From an uncultured Alphaproteobacteria bacterium (lineage in GTDB: Bacteria; Pseudomonadota; Alphaproteobacteria; UBA8366; JADFVY01), in NCBI GenBank assembly GCA_947259105.1, contig CAMYKU010000014.1, positions 1 to 56,602 on the forward strand: a stretch of 56,602 nucleotides of DNA, in the 5' to 3' direction. Of the stretch, positions 1 to 10,361 are shown in pieces; positions within the stretch are counted from its first letter, which is position 1; the number at the start of each line of letters is the position of its first letter. The notes beneath the pieces are model-generated. The model saw nothing but the letters and a program-made list of their open reading frames with translations, was not told the DNA's origin and made no database searches. The position numbers and the translations under genes are program-made.

Positions 1-867
<867 letters not shown>

Positions 868-925
868 TGCTAAGGGTTTAAAACGTAGCGAAACCACCGG
901 CTGCAGCAGGAAGGTAGCGGACAGG

Positions 926-1804
926 ATGCTGAAACCGAGACCAGGCAGGTTGATGCGTGCATCGATGCCGTTCAGGCACAGCGCACAGCGGTCCACGTTC
1001 GCCCTGCTCCTGCTGCTCGCCGCCGGCATCATGTTGATCGGCAAGGCGGACCCGACGGTCTACGAGCGCACCCGCATGGCCGTGACCGACGTCGCGACCC
1101 CGATTCTCGACACGCTTTCCCACCCGGTCGCGGCCGGCGGGGAGTTCATCGCCGACCTGAAACTGCTTTACGCCGCGCATGACGAGAACAGGGCGTTGCG
1201 CGAAGAGAACGACCGGCTGCGCCGCTGGCGCGCGGTCGCGGAGGGGCTGGAAAGCGAGAATGCCCGGCTGCGCGGGATGCTCAACCTTGCGCCGGAGGCG
1301 CCGGCCCGGTTTATCACCGGCCGGGTCATCGGGGATTCGGGCGGCGCGTTCCTGCGCAGCGTGCTGGTCAACATCGGCGCCCGGGACGGCGTCCGCAAGG
1401 GCGTCGCCGCGGTCGACGGCACCAGTCTGCTGGGCCGCATCGCCGAGGTCGGCAACCGGTCGTCCCGCATTCTTCTGGTGTCGGACCTGAACAGCCGCAT
1501 CCCGGTGCTGGTCGGTGAATCCCGCGAGCGCGCGATCCTTGCCGGCGACAACAGCGACCAGCCGAAGCTCGCCTATCTTCCGGCCGAGATCAGCATTGCG
1601 CCGGGCGACCTGGTCATCACCTCGGGACATGGCGGCGCTTTCCCGGCCGGCCTGCCGGTCGGTATCGTGGTCCGCCCCGACGACAGCGAAGAGTTGCGGG
1701 TCCAGCCGTTTCATTCGACCCGCCGCCTGGAATTCGTGCGGCTGATGGATTTCGGCCTGACCGGCGTCCTGCAGGACCGGGACCTGGGCCCGGCCGGCCG
1801 GTAG
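926..1804 (+). CDS. mreC: Rod shape-determining protein MreC
   Basis: Periplasmic scaffold of the elongasome that contacts PBP2. The 292-residue protein has a basic cytoplasmic N-terminus, one membrane segment at about residues 24-40 (ALLLLLAAGIMLIG), a coiled coil at about 83-117 (ENRALREENDRLRR, then SENARLRGML) and the beta-barrel MreC core with the typical GRVIGDSG and NIGARDGV stretches. GGACAGG directly before the ATG can serve as ribosome binding site. It lies 58 bp after mreB and 12 bp before mreD, which fits one transcript. Length and order match the family; there are no anomalies. Confidence 0.96.
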   Translation: MLKPRPGRLMRASMPFRHSAQRSTFALLLLLAAGIMLIGKADPTVYERTRMAVTDVATPILDTLSHPVAAGGEFIADLKLLYAAHDENRALREENDRLRRWRAVAEGLESENARLRGMLNLAPEAPARFITGRVIGDSGGAFLRSVLVNIGARDGVRKGVAAVDGTSLLGRIAEVGNRSSRILLVSDLNSRIPVLVGESRERAILAGDNSDQPKLAYLPAEISIAPGDLVITSGHGGAFPAGLPVGIVVRPDDSEELRVQPFHSTRRLEFVRLMDFGLTGVLQDRDLGPAGR

Positions 1805-1816
1805 CCGGACGGAGCG

Positions 1817-2350
1817 ATGAAGCGATCCTCGTGGCAAGGCCTCGACACCGCGGCCCGGACCCTTACGCCGACACTGCTGATTGTCGCAATGGTCTTTCTC
1901 GGCCAGTTGCCGTATTCGCTGTCCGGGCAGGCATCGGTGACGCCGTATTTCGTACTGATGGGCGTGTTCTACTGGGGTATGCACAGGCCCGACCTGTTGC
2001 CGGCCGTAGTGGTCTTCCTGGTGGGGCTGATGCAGGATGCGCTCGACGGCGAGCCGTTCGGGGTCAACGCCTTCGTATTGATCGCGGTATACTGGCTGGT
2101 GGTATCGCAGCAGCGTCATTTCAGGGGACGGCCGTTCCTCGTGGTGTGGTCGGGATTCGCCGCGGCGGCGCTGATGGCGGATATCCTGCGCTGGACTCTG
2201 GTATCGATCGTGCTGGGCGTGGCTCTGGCGCCCTGGGCGATCATGCTGGAGTATTTCATGACCGTGATGTTCTATCCGGTCCTCACCGTCGCCTTCGCCC
2301 TCGCGCACAAGACGTTGCCGCGGGGCGAATCCGGCGAATTCGTCGATTGA
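1817..2350 (+). CDS. mreD: Rod shape-determining protein MreD
   Basis: Small integral membrane partner of MreC in the elongation complex. The 177 residues are almost entirely hydrophobic, with about five membrane helices starting with TLLIVAMVFLGQLPY, plus the family-typical PDLLPAVVVFLVGLMQDAL stretch and the conserved GxNAFVLI segment. GGAG lies about 5 bp before the ATG. It is 12 bp downstream of mreC and 7 bp upstream of mrdA. MreD is poorly conserved in sequence, so the call rests on length, hydrophobicity, the QDAL motif and its position between mreC and mrdA. Confidence 0.93.
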   Translation: MKRSSWQGLDTAARTLTPTLLIVAMVFLGQLPYSLSGQASVTPYFVLMGVFYWGMHRPDLLPAVVVFLVGLMQDALDGEPFGVNAFVLIAVYWLVVSQQRHFRGRPFLVVWSGFAAAALMADILRWTLVSIVLGVALAPWAIMLEYFMTVMFYPVLTVAFALAHKTLPRGESGEFVD

Positions 2351-2357
2351 GGCGCTG

Positions 2358-4259
2358 ATGGCAAGGGAGCGGGGCAGAGGGGAAGTGTTCGGGCGGCGGG
2401 CGGCGTTGCTAGCCGGCGGCAAGTTCGTGATCCTCTCGGCGCTCGGCGTACGGCTCTATTCGCTGCAGGTGCTGGAGGCGCAGCGTTACCGCGACATGGC
2501 CGAAGACAACCGGGTCAACTTCCGGCTGCTGGAGCCGACGCGTGGCTATATCGTCGACCGCTACGGCGCACCGCTCGCGGTCAACGTCCAGAGCTATCGG
2601 CTGGAGATCAGGGCCGACCTGACGCCGGATCTCCCGGCCACGCTCGATGCCCTGGGGCGCCTGATCGAGATTCCGGCGAAGGAGCGCGCCCGCATCCTGC
2701 AAGCGGTCAAGAAATCACGCCGCATCTTCCTGCCCGTCACCGTCAAGGAGAACCTGACCTGGGAGCAGGTGAGCCGCGTCGAGGTCAACGCGCCGGACCT
2801 GCCGGGTGTCGACATCAAGGCGCACGAGACCCGGCTCTACCCGTACGGAGACGCCACCGCGCATGTGGTCGGCTATGTCAGCGCCGTCAACGAGGACGAC
2901 CTTGAGGCGGATGACGATCCGCTGCTGGAGCTGCCGTCGACCCGGATCGGGAAATTCGGCATCGAGCGCCAGTATGAGCTGGCGCTGCGCGGCAGGGCCG
3001 GCCGCAAGGAGATCGAGGTCAACGCGCTCGGCCGTGAAATCCGGGAATTCCCCGAGCGGCGCATCGAGGCCGAGCCGGGACACGACATCGTCACCACCAT
3101 CGATCTTGCGCTGCAGCGCTTCATCATCGACCGGCTGGCCGACCAGCACGCCGCCGCGGTCGCCGTCATGGACGTGAACAACGGCGACGTCCTGGCGCTG
3201 GTCTCGACGCCGACGTACGACGCCAACCTGTTTCCCAAGGGCATCAGCCCCGGCGCCTGGCAGGATCTCGTCAACAACCGCTACAAGCCGCTCACCAACA
3301 AAGTGGTCGCCGGGCAGTACGCGCCGGGCTCGACCTTCAAGCTGATCGTCATGCTGGCCGCCCTGGAAGCCGGGATCGGGCCCGGTTTGACGAACCACTG
3401 TTCCGGTTTCATCCAATTGGGCGACCGCAAGTTCCACTGCTGGAAACGCTGGGGCCACGGCACCCTGGACATGCTGGGCAGCATCCGCGAGTCCTGCGAC
3501 ATCTATTACTACGAGCTGTCGCAGAAGCTCGGCATCGAGCGAATCGCCGAGATGGCCCGCCGCCTCGGCCTCGGGTCGCCCACCGGTGTCGACCTCGGCG
3601 GCGAACGCCCGGGCAACATTCCGGATTCCGACTGGAAGCAGGCCGTGGTCGGCGATCACTGGCGGCCGGGCGACACGGTTGTGGCCGGCATCGGCCAGGG
3701 CTACGTCGAGGCGACCCCGCTGCAACTTGCCATGATGACCGCACGCATCGTGAACGGCGGCAAGGCGGTGACGCCGCGCCTGACCCGCGACCTGTTCGTG
3801 GCCGACAAGGTCAGCGCCCGGCCCGATCCGGAGTTCCCCTCGATCGGCGTCGAGAATTACTCGCTGGTCATGGTGAAGAAGGCGATGCAGCAGGTGGTGA
3901 ACCATGAGAAGGGGACGGCAAGGGGCTCGCGGCTGGTCGATTCGGCATGGACCATGTCCGGCAAGACCGGTACCTCGCAAGTGCGCCGCATCACCGCGGC
4001 CGAGCGGCGGAAACGGGTCCTGAAGAACGAAGAGCTCGAATGGCTGATGCGTGACCACGCGCTGTTCGTGGCCTTCGCGCCGTTCAAGTCGCCCCGTTAT
4101 GCGGTTGCCGTGGTCGTCGAGCATGGCGGCAGCGGGTCGAAGGCGGCGGCGCCGGTGGCGCGCGACATCATGCTGGAGATCGAGAAGCGCGAACAGCAGT
4201 TCGTGTCCGGCGAATGGCCGGCGCAGGTCGCGCTCTCGGACATCCGCGACCGGCGCTGA
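2358..4259 (+). CDS. mrdA: Penicillin-binding protein 2, peptidoglycan transpeptidase
   Basis: Class B PBP that cross-links peptidoglycan during lateral wall growth with RodA as glycosyltransferase partner. The 633-residue protein has an N-terminal anchor (LAGGKFVILSALGVRLYSLQV), the dimerisation domain with EPTRGYIVDRYG, and the transpeptidase domain. The active-site serine is in APGSTFKL at about residue 326, the second motif is ESCDIYYYE at about 380, and the third is SGKTGTSQ at about 535. The motif GIGQGYVEATPLQLA is typical of PBP2. Start follows the mreD stop by 7 bp. All catalytic motifs are intact. Confidence 0.97.
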   Translation: MARERGRGEVFGRRAALLAGGKFVILSALGVRLYSLQVLEAQRYRDMAEDNRVNFRLLEPTRGYIVDRYGAPLAVNVQSYRLEIRADLTPDLPATLDALGRLIEIPAKERARILQAVKKSRRIFLPVTVKENLTWEQVSRVEVNAPDLPGVDIKAHETRLYPYGDATAHVVGYVSAVNEDDLEADDDPLLELPSTRIGKFGIERQYELALRGRAGRKEIEVNALGREIREFPERRIEAEPGHDIVTTIDLALQRFIIDRLADQHAAAVAVMDVNNGDVLALVSTPTYDANLFPKGISPGAWQDLVNNRYKPLTNKVVAGQYAPGSTFKLIVMLAALEAGIGPGLTNHCSGFIQLGDRKFHCWKRWGHGTLDMLGSIRESCDIYYYELSQKLGIERIAEMARRLGLGSPTGVDLGGERPGNIPDSDWKQAVVGDHWRPGDTVVAGIGQGYVEATPLQLAMMTARIVNGGKAVTPRLTRDLFVADKVSARPDPEFPSIGVENYSLVMVKKAMQQVVNHEKGTARGSRLVDSAWTMSGKTGTSQVRRITAAERRKRVLKNEELEWLMRDHALFVAFAPFKSPRYAVAVVVEHGGSGSKAAAPVARDIMLEIEKREQQFVSGEWPAQVALSDIRDRR

Positions 4260-4275
4260 GGCAGGGGACCCAGGC

Positions 4276-5445
4276 ATGCAAAGTCTTTTCCAGCGCCCCG
4301 GCGAGATGACGGTCCCCGAACGCTTCGGCCAGATCAGCTGGTCCCTGGTCACGCTCATCGCACTGCTCGCCGCGGTCGGCATCACCATGCTGTATTCGGC
4401 GGCCGTCGACAGTACCGGCGCACCCGGCAGCATGGATCCGTGGGCCAAGCGCCAGGCGATCCGGTTCGCCATCGGCATGGCGGTGCTGATCTTCGTCGCC
4501 GTGACCGACCTCAGGATCTGGCTGCAATACGCCTATGTCGTCTACGGCGTCGCGCTGGCGCTGCTGATCGGCGTCGAGATCGCCGGCACCATGGGCATGG
4601 GCGCGCGGCGCTGGATCGATTTGAAGATCTTCCTGCTGCAGCCCTCGGAAGTGATGAAGGTCGGCCTCGTCCTGGCGCTGGCCCGTTACTTCCATTCGGT
4701 CAGCCACGAGAATACCGGGCGCATCGTTTATCTGCTGGTGCCGGCCGCACTGGTCCTGGCGCCGGTCGCGCTGGTGCTCAAGCAGCCGGACCTCGGCACC
4801 GCCGGCATGCTGATGGTCGGCGGCGTGGCCATGTTCTTCATCGCCGGCGTGCGGATGTGGAAATTCGCGCTCGGCGGCGTGCTCGGGCTGGCGGCGATCC
4901 CGCTTGCCTGGCGGTTCCTGCTGCACGACTACCAGAAGAAGCGCCTGCTGACCTTCTTCAACCCGGACAACGACCCGATGGGGGCCGGCTATCATATCCT
5001 GCAGTCGAAGATCGCGCTCGGCTCGGGCGGCATCACCGGCCGCGGCTACCTTCAGGGCACGCAGAGCTATCTCAATTTCCTGCCGGAAAAGCAGACCGAT
5101 TTCATCTTCACCATGCTGGCCGAGGAATTCGGCCTGCTCGGCGGATTGGGGCTGATCCTGATCTATATGATCGTCCTGGGCTACGGTTTCGCGATCGCGA
5201 TACGCAGCCGCAACCATTTCGGCCGGCTGCTGGCGCTGGGCCTGACGACGACGATCTTCCTCTACGTGTTCATCAACGTGGCGATGGTGATGGGCGTGGT
5301 GCCGGTGGTCGGCGTGCCGCTGCCGCTGGTCTCCTACGGCGGCACGGCGATGCTCACGGTGATGGTTGCCTTCGGCCTGATCATGAACGTCTACGTCCAC
5401 CGCGACCTGCGCCTGACCCGCGGCGGAATCGACGAGGACGAATGA
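4276..5445 (+). CDS. rodA: Peptidoglycan glycosyltransferase RodA (SEDS family)
   Basis: Polymerises lipid II into glycan strands in the elongasome with PBP2. The 389-residue membrane protein has about ten helices and SEDS motifs: GARRWID, LQPSEVMKVGLVLALARY, LKQPDLGTA, LPEKQTDFIFTMLAEEFG and the C-terminal PLVSYGGTAMLT. The open frame extends further upstream inside mrdA, but the ATG at 4276 is preferred because it follows GGGGACC at ribosome-binding distance and gives a normal RodA N-terminus. It lies 16 bp after mrdA and ends the operon. Confidence 0.96.
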   Translation: MQSLFQRPGEMTVPERFGQISWSLVTLIALLAAVGITMLYSAAVDSTGAPGSMDPWAKRQAIRFAIGMAVLIFVAVTDLRIWLQYAYVVYGVALALLIGVEIAGTMGMGARRWIDLKIFLLQPSEVMKVGLVLALARYFHSVSHENTGRIVYLLVPAALVLAPVALVLKQPDLGTAGMLMVGGVAMFFIAGVRMWKFALGGVLGLAAIPLAWRFLLHDYQKKRLLTFFNPDNDPMGAGYHILQSKIALGSGGITGRGYLQGTQSYLNFLPEKQTDFIFTMLAEEFGLLGGLGLILIYMIVLGYGFAIAIRSRNHFGRLLALGLTTTIFLYVFINVAMVMGVVPVVGVPLPLVSYGGTAMLTVMVAFGLIMNVYVHRDLRLTRGGIDEDE

Positions 5446-5557
5446 GGTTTTGGTTCCAGGCGTGCTATCCGCCTGCCGACGGCCGGAGGCGGCGCCACAC
5501 GCAGGTGCGCAGTCTTGACGCCGGCACGGTGTCGCCTGAGTGCGAGGCGAAATGAGA

Positions 5558-5582
5558 GGAGGGCCGCAGAAAGCGGCCCTCC
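5558..5582 (-). terminator. Intrinsic terminator for the multicopper oxidase gene
   Basis: A 10-bp perfect stem (5558-5567 with 5573-5582) with a 5-base loop. Read on the minus strand it lies 18 bp past the stop of the oxidase gene and is followed by the T-rich tail TCTCATTT. It may also stop read-through from rodA, but there is no T-run on the plus side. Confidence 0.6.
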
Positions 5583-5600
5583 AATCAGCGAAAGTCCACG

Positions 5601-7781
5601 CTAGTCGTCGCCGTCCTCGCGGTCGCCGTCCTCGCGGTCGCCGTCCTCGCGGTCGCCGTCATCGTGGTCGTCGTCGACAATGTCATAAGGCCGCATCATC
5701 TCGTTGTCCTCGTGCTCGACGATGTGACAGTGCCAGACGTAGCGCCCGGCGATATCGAACCGGGCCTGAACGCGGGTCGTTTCGCCCGGATACGATATCA
5801 CCGTATCCTTGTAGCCGGTCTCCGTCGGCAGCGGCGCGTTGCTGCCGGCGACGCTGAGCCCGCCACCGAACGCCTCCCGCCCGACGACCTGGAATTGCAC
5901 CAGATGGATATGGATCGGGTGCGCATCGGCGGTGAAGTTCTCGATCTCCCAGGTCTCGGTCGCGCCGAGCAGCGGATTCTCGGTGATCGGATCGTTCCAC
6001 AGCAGCGGCTTGCCGGTATTGTCCGGGTTGAGCGTGCCCAGCAGGGCGGCCGTAGGGCCGAAGGCTTCGGCGCTTGGATTGTCGCAGGCCAGCACGACAT
6101 TCCCGTCCACGTCCGTGACCACCCTGACCGTCTTCGACTCCTCCTCGTTGAGCGATACCGGACGGACCGGAGCCAGCGCATCGATCGCCGGCACCGCCGG
6201 GAACTGCAGGAACTGCGGTGGTGTGGTGGTGTCGATGGTCGCTGCCGGCATGACACGGAACTCCATCACCTGGCCGGTGCTGTCCGGGTCGGCGGGATCG
6301 AAATCGACGCCGGGCACGCCGCCGCCGAACGGCTCGTCCGGGCCCAGATTCATAAGAGTCACCGGTGTACCGGCCGGCACGTTGGTGAAGTCGACGATGA
6401 CGTCGGCCCGCTCCGCCGGCGCCATCAGGATCCGGCCGCCCGCCGCACCATTTACATCGACCGGTGCCGGAAGGAATCCGCCCTCGGCCCCGATCTGCCA
6501 GACCGCAACGTTCGGATCGCTGAACTGCAGGATCAGGAAGCGCGAGTTGCAGCCGTTGAGCAGGCGCAGGCGGTACCGGCGCTGCTCGACGTCGAGGAAC
6601 GGCCAGGTCTGCCCGTTGACCACCATCATGTTGCCGAAGAATTCGGGCAGCCAGATCGGCGGCACGTCGCTCGGCAGCCCGTCGCAGGCGACGTCCGGAA
6701 TGAACGGGATCTGCAACTGGTCCGGCTCGAGGTCCTCGAAGAAGGCCCGGTTGTCGGGATAGAACAGGCCGCCGTCGGCGTCGAACGAGCGGTCCTGAAT
6801 GGCGATCGGGATCTCGTAGTAGGTGCCGAAGGGATCGATGAACGTATCCGGCGCCGGCCCCGGCAGAATCGCCTGGGCGCCGTCCCGGCTGTCGAGGACC
6901 TCGTCGTCCGGGCCGCCGCGGATCAGCCAGAATCCGGCCGGCCCGGCATAGACGTTGACCCGGGTCATGCCGAGCGTGTGGTCGTGGTACCACAAAGTCG
7001 TGGCCCGCTGGTCGTTGGGGTAGGTAAAGGTCGCGTAGCCATCGCCGAACGCGTCGTCGTCGACCTCATCACTGAATATGTCAAAGTACGTCCCCGTGGT
7101 GTAGTTGGCGACGGCACCGGCCGGGAGGTACCAGGCCTCCGGATAGCCGTCGCTTTCCTCGGTGGTATGGGCGCCGTGGACGTGGGTGACCATTGGGACC
7201 GGGCCGGTATAGGGCTCCTGGCTGGTGCCGCGCATGTCGCGCGGTCCGGGCGGGTTGGCCCAATGCAGGGTCTGGTCGACCGGCAGCAGATGCGGCAGGG
7301 GATTGCCCATATCGTCGACGAGTCCGTTCACCCACTTGACCACCGCAGGCTTTTGCCATTTGTTTTCCACGGTGAAGGCCGGGTAGAAGAACCCGTTGGC
7401 GAGATCGACGGTCGTGGCCTTCGCCGGGCCATAGCTCCACACCGTCGTCATCGGCGCGGTGCCGGCCGGCAGGATCTGCTGCTGGAACTGCCGCATGGCG
7501 ATCTCGTAATAATCGGAGTTCTTGCCACCGGTTCGTTTGATCTTGCCATCGCGCCGGAAGGCCGGCGGCTTGACCAGCGGCGCCCGATATTTCGGCACCA
7601 GCGTCGGGTCCAGCGTGCCGCCCGCGATCGGCGCGGCGATCGCCCGGCCGCCGACCATGAGGTTGGGGCCGAGCCAGTAGGCGCCGGCAAGCGCTGCCGA
7701 GCCCTTCAGGAAGCCTCTGCGGCTCGGCGCCGGCGTGGGTGACCGGTGCTGTCCGGGTATATTTGGTCTGCGCTTGCTCAT
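5601..7781 (-). CDS. Tat-exported multicopper oxidase, CotA/bilirubin-oxidase type
   Basis: Oxidises phenolic or metal substrates (or bilirubin-like compounds) with reduction of O2 to water in the periplasm. The 726-residue protein starts with a twin-arginine signal (SRRGFLKG, residues 20-27, then a hydrophobic run). The copper ligands are all visible: HVHGAH at about residue 195, WYHDH at about 267, HPIHIH at about 619 and HCHIVEHEDNEMM at about 684, whose HCH and trailing Met are the type-1 copper ligands. The spacing and the surrounding SDGYPEAW and RVNVYAGPAGFW segments match CotA and bilirubin oxidase rather than CueO. The C-terminus has an odd acidic tail of GDRED repeats encoded by a 15-bp tandem repeat. 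It stands alone between rodA (convergent) and a long non-coding stretch. The natural substrate cannot be told. Confidence 0.93.
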   Translation of the reverse strand: MSKRRPNIPGQHRSPTPAPSRRGFLKGSAALAGAYWLGPNLMVGGRAIAAPIAGGTLDPTLVPKYRAPLVKPPAFRRDGKIKRTGGKNSDYYEIAMRQFQQQILPAGTAPMTTVWSYGPAKATTVDLANGFFYPAFTVENKWQKPAVVKWVNGLVDDMGNPLPHLLPVDQTLHWANPPGPRDMRGTSQEPYTGPVPMVTHVHGAHTTEESDGYPEAWYLPAGAVANYTTGTYFDIFSDEVDDDAFGDGYATFTYPNDQRATTLWYHDHTLGMTRVNVYAGPAGFWLIRGGPDDEVLDSRDGAQAILPGPAPDTFIDPFGTYYEIPIAIQDRSFDADGGLFYPDNRAFFEDLEPDQLQIPFIPDVACDGLPSDVPPIWLPEFFGNMMVVNGQTWPFLDVEQRRYRLRLLNGCNSRFLILQFSDPNVAVWQIGAEGGFLPAPVDVNGAAGGRILMAPAERADVIVDFTNVPAGTPVTLMNLGPDEPFGGGVPGVDFDPADPDSTGQVMEFRVMPAATIDTTTPPQFLQFPAVPAIDALAPVRPVSLNEEESKTVRVVTDVDGNVVLACDNPSAEAFGPTAALLGTLNPDNTGKPLLWNDPITENPLLGATETWEIENFTADAHPIHIHLVQFQVVGREAFGGGLSVAGSNAPLPTETGYKDTVISYPGETTRVQARFDIAGRYVWHCHIVEHEDNEMMRPYDIVDDDHDDGDREDGDREDGDREDGDD
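5608..5667. repeat. 15-bp tandem repeat encoding an acidic tail
   Basis: Three exact copies of TCGCCGTCCTCGCGG (5608-5652) and one diverged copy (5653-5667). Read on the minus strand they give Gly-Asp-Arg-Glu-Asp repeats at the very end of the multicopper oxidase. In-frame copy-number change would lengthen or shorten the tail without disturbing the enzyme. Confidence 0.9.
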
Positions 7782-8670
7782 AGCGATCTTGCTCCTGTCC
7801 TTGGGTTTGGTTCTTGGGAAGAGTCCGGCGTCATTGCCGGAAGCGACGGACCGGGCATCGGTCCGCTACCGGGACGGGCCCTTCGGGTGGCGCCCGTGGT
7901 TCCGCAGTTCGCCTGCAGGCGTTTGCGCATTGCGGGGGATTCGGGATTGCGGGTTTGTCGACGGCAGGCCGGCGATACGGCCCGCCCCGCCGGCTCTCGG
8001 CAAAGGTGACCCGCCGCCCGCTCCGGGTTGCGTGTCCCGGCCTCGCGAACCGGCACGCAAGCGGCTTACCCGGACAATGGCGCCGAGGACGCGCCGCGGC
8101 CAAACGCGGATCGGTGGGGTGACGCCCGGACATCCCCTTGACCGGCAGGGTGTCAAACGCCACCATAAGCGGCAGTTGCCCCATGGGCTCTCACTCGGGC
8201 TTCAGTTCGGGGTAACGGTAGGCGTCGGTTCAGGTGGCAGCCTGGGCCGGCGCCGCTGATTTCAAATTTCGAGTCTGGGAAACTCCCTGTCGGTGAAGAA
8301 CGGATTCACCACCCTTCCCCCTGTTCCGGGAGGTCCAGCTCCGCGTCGCTTCCGGCTCCACCCGCACGACGGACCAGCAGAGAACGTCCGACTCTTGCGC
8401 TGGTTTGGCCTGCTTCGAAGGAAGTGTGACCTCCCACAATTCCGACACAATATTTACAAGAATTTAACACAATTTTGTATGACCTATATCAACGCTTGCC
8501 CAAAAGAAGGTGCGGCAATTCGTCCCGAATACCGCACCACCACGATTCTGCCTCGACTCTTCATTCCTGCCCGCGAATGTCGGCCCGAAAGGGGGGGGGG
8601 GCAATATCAGCGTCAGAATCGTGACGCGGGGGATGACAAGACCGGGTTGCTTTGCTATATCCCCCCGCGC
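7782..8670. other. Non-coding stretch between oxidase and tRNA
   Basis: About 890 bp upstream of both the oxidase (minus) and the tRNA (plus). The open frames across it overlap on several frames and strands with arginine-rich, non-homologous translations, so I see no credible gene. It includes an AT-rich patch at 8450-8500 that may hold promoters, an 11-base G run at 8591-8601, and TATATC just ahead of the tRNA as a possible -10. Confidence 0.6.
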
Positions 8671-8746
<76 letters not shown>

Positions 8747-9000
8747 TATTTTCCGGGGACCGGCCAAGGTTCGTATGGCCCATGGCATGGCTCGGCGCCG
8801 CGGCCGGGGGTGCAGTGTTCCGATCCGAACCACCCTCTTCCTCTGGTCGCGGCCGATCCAGGTCGCACGGTTTCCCCGCCATTTCGGGGGGCCGGACGGG
8901 TCAGGGCACCTTTGGCCAAGAAACGTGACCGCGCGCCGGACAAGACTGCCGACCCGCGCTATACTCCTTCGTCTGTCGTAGGATCCAGTGGGGCACGCTG

Positions 9001-9198
9001 ATGGCGACTGAATTCACAGTTGGTCTGAAAGTTGGCGGCAAATCGCAGAGCGTCACCGTGACCGCGGAGGATGCCCTCATCGCAGCTTTGAAGGTAAAGC
9101 ATGAAAATCCCGGCGGCGTGATAAACTACGTGCGCAAGCGCAACCAGCGCGGCGACCGGCGACACCCGCACAAGCACATCCTGGACGCTTCGGATTGA
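9001..9198 (+). CDS. Small hypothetical protein (65 aa)
   Basis: The 65-residue protein is not one I recognise. It starts with a beta-type segment (EFTVGLKVGGKSQSVTVTA), followed by a helix (EDALIAALKVKHENP) and a very basic C-terminus rich in Arg and His (RKRNQRGDRRHPHKH). Synonymous-site GC bias and the sensible amphipathic composition argue for real coding. GGGGC lies about 8 bp ahead of the ATG. It lies between tRNA-Lys and the ligase-like gene, 71 bp upstream of the latter. No function is proposed. Confidence 0.6.
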   Translation: MATEFTVGLKVGGKSQSVTVTAEDALIAALKVKHENPGGVINYVRKRNQRGDRRHPHKHILDASD

Positions 9199-9269
9199 TC
9201 CGGACCCTGACCTTGCGGTGACGGCCCGAGGGGCGCGTTCCATGCTGATCGCCGGCGACTGCTGAAGAC

Positions 9270-10346
9270 ATGCAACAGGCAGGCGAGGGGTCCCGAATAC
9301 CGCAGCGGCCGATATTCCCCGACGTGACGGTTTTGCTGGGCGACCCGCGCCTGGCCGACCACTCGAAGCGCGAGGGCGCGTTCCACGAGGAAGACCTGGC
9401 GACGCGCGACGCCATGAAGGCCGCGTTCGCGAGCCTCGACGGCTATGCCTTCCGCTACCTCGACGACCATACGACGATACTCGAGGATCTGCGCGCCGAG
9501 CCGCCGCAATTCGTCGTCAATTTCTGCGACACCGGCTTCGGCAACGATCCGGTCCGCGAGCTCAACCTGCCGGCCTATCTGGAGATGCTGAACGTGCCCT
9601 ATTCGGGGGCGCCGCCTGCGGCCATGGTGTTGTGCTGGGACAAGGCGGTGGTGCGCGGAATGGCCGCCCAGCTGGGCATCGCCGTGCCGGACGAAGTCTA
9701 TATCCGCCCCGGCGACGACGTCGCGGCGAGGTTGCCGGACCGTTACCCCGCCTTCGTCAAGCCGTCCTGCGCCGACGGCAGCGTCGGCATCACCGTGGAT
9801 GCGGTCGTGCATGACCATGCCCAGGCGGTTGCACGCGTGAAGCGGGTGCAGGCCGAGTTGCCCGGCCGGGCGGTTCTGGTGCAGGAGTTCCTGGCGGGCG
9901 CCGAATACGGCGTCGGCGTGATCGGCAATCCCGGGCCGGGATTCACCATCCTGCCACCGCTCGAGGTCGATTACGACGGCCTCGATCCGGCGTTGCCCCG
10001 GCTGCTCGGCTTCGAATCGAAGGCGCTGCCGGACTCGCCCTACTGGACCGATGTCCGGTTCCGCGAGGCCCGCATCGACCGGGCGGCCCGCGCCGCCATC
10101 GAGGCGGCGGCAGCAGCGATGTTCGAGCGCCTCGGCCTGAGCGACTACGGGCGTTTCGACTTCCGCACCAGCGCCGACGGGGTCATCAAGCTCATGGAGG
10201 TCAACCCCAATCCGGCCTGGGCGAACGACGGCAAGCTCGCCTTCATGGCCGGGTTCGCGGGCATCGCATACCGCGACATGCTGCGCATGATACTCGAGGC
10301 TGCGCAGTCCCGCACGGCGGCGGAACGGGGCACGGCGCAAGGCTGA
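9270..10346 (+). CDS. D-alanine-D-alanine ligase-like ATP-grasp enzyme
   Basis: ATP-grasp ligase family, expected to join an amino acid or peptide carboxylate to an amine with ATP hydrolysis. The 358-residue protein shows VPYSGAPPAAMVLCWDK (substrate and loop region), YPAFVKPSCADGSVGIT (ATP-binding lysine and glycine-rich loop), VLVQEFLAGAEYGVGVIGNP and the Mg-binding GRFDFR...IKLMEVNPNPAW near residue 310. True Ddl enzymes usually sit in the dcw cell-division cluster; this copy does not, and its N-terminus departs from the usual Ddl opening, so a different amide ligase is equally possible. It converges on the CocE-type hydrolase with 15 bp between stops. Confidence 0.82.
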   Translation: MQQAGEGSRIPQRPIFPDVTVLLGDPRLADHSKREGAFHEEDLATRDAMKAAFASLDGYAFRYLDDHTTILEDLRAEPPQFVVNFCDTGFGNDPVRELNLPAYLEMLNVPYSGAPPAAMVLCWDKAVVRGMAAQLGIAVPDEVYIRPGDDVAARLPDRYPAFVKPSCADGSVGITVDAVVHDHAQAVARVKRVQAELPGRAVLVQEFLAGAEYGVGVIGNPGPGFTILPPLEVDYDGLDPALPRLLGFESKALPDSPYWTDVRFREARIDRAARAAIEAAAAAMFERLGLSDYGRFDFRTSADGVIKLMEVNPNPAWANDGKLAFMAGFAGIAYRDMLRMILEAAQSRTAAERGTAQG

Positions 10347-10361
10347 TCCGCTGCATTCGCC

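Noticed and set aside
878-2422. Long minus-strand open frame (about 514 codons) across mreC and mreD
   Set aside because: Composition is His/Arg/Pro-rich with no motif, and it lies exactly opposite well-identified genes in GC-rich DNA.
5664-7742. Long plus-strand open frame (about 690 codons) opposite the multicopper oxidase
   Set aside because: The minus-strand frame has all copper motifs and a Tat signal; the plus frame is a GC-driven shadow.
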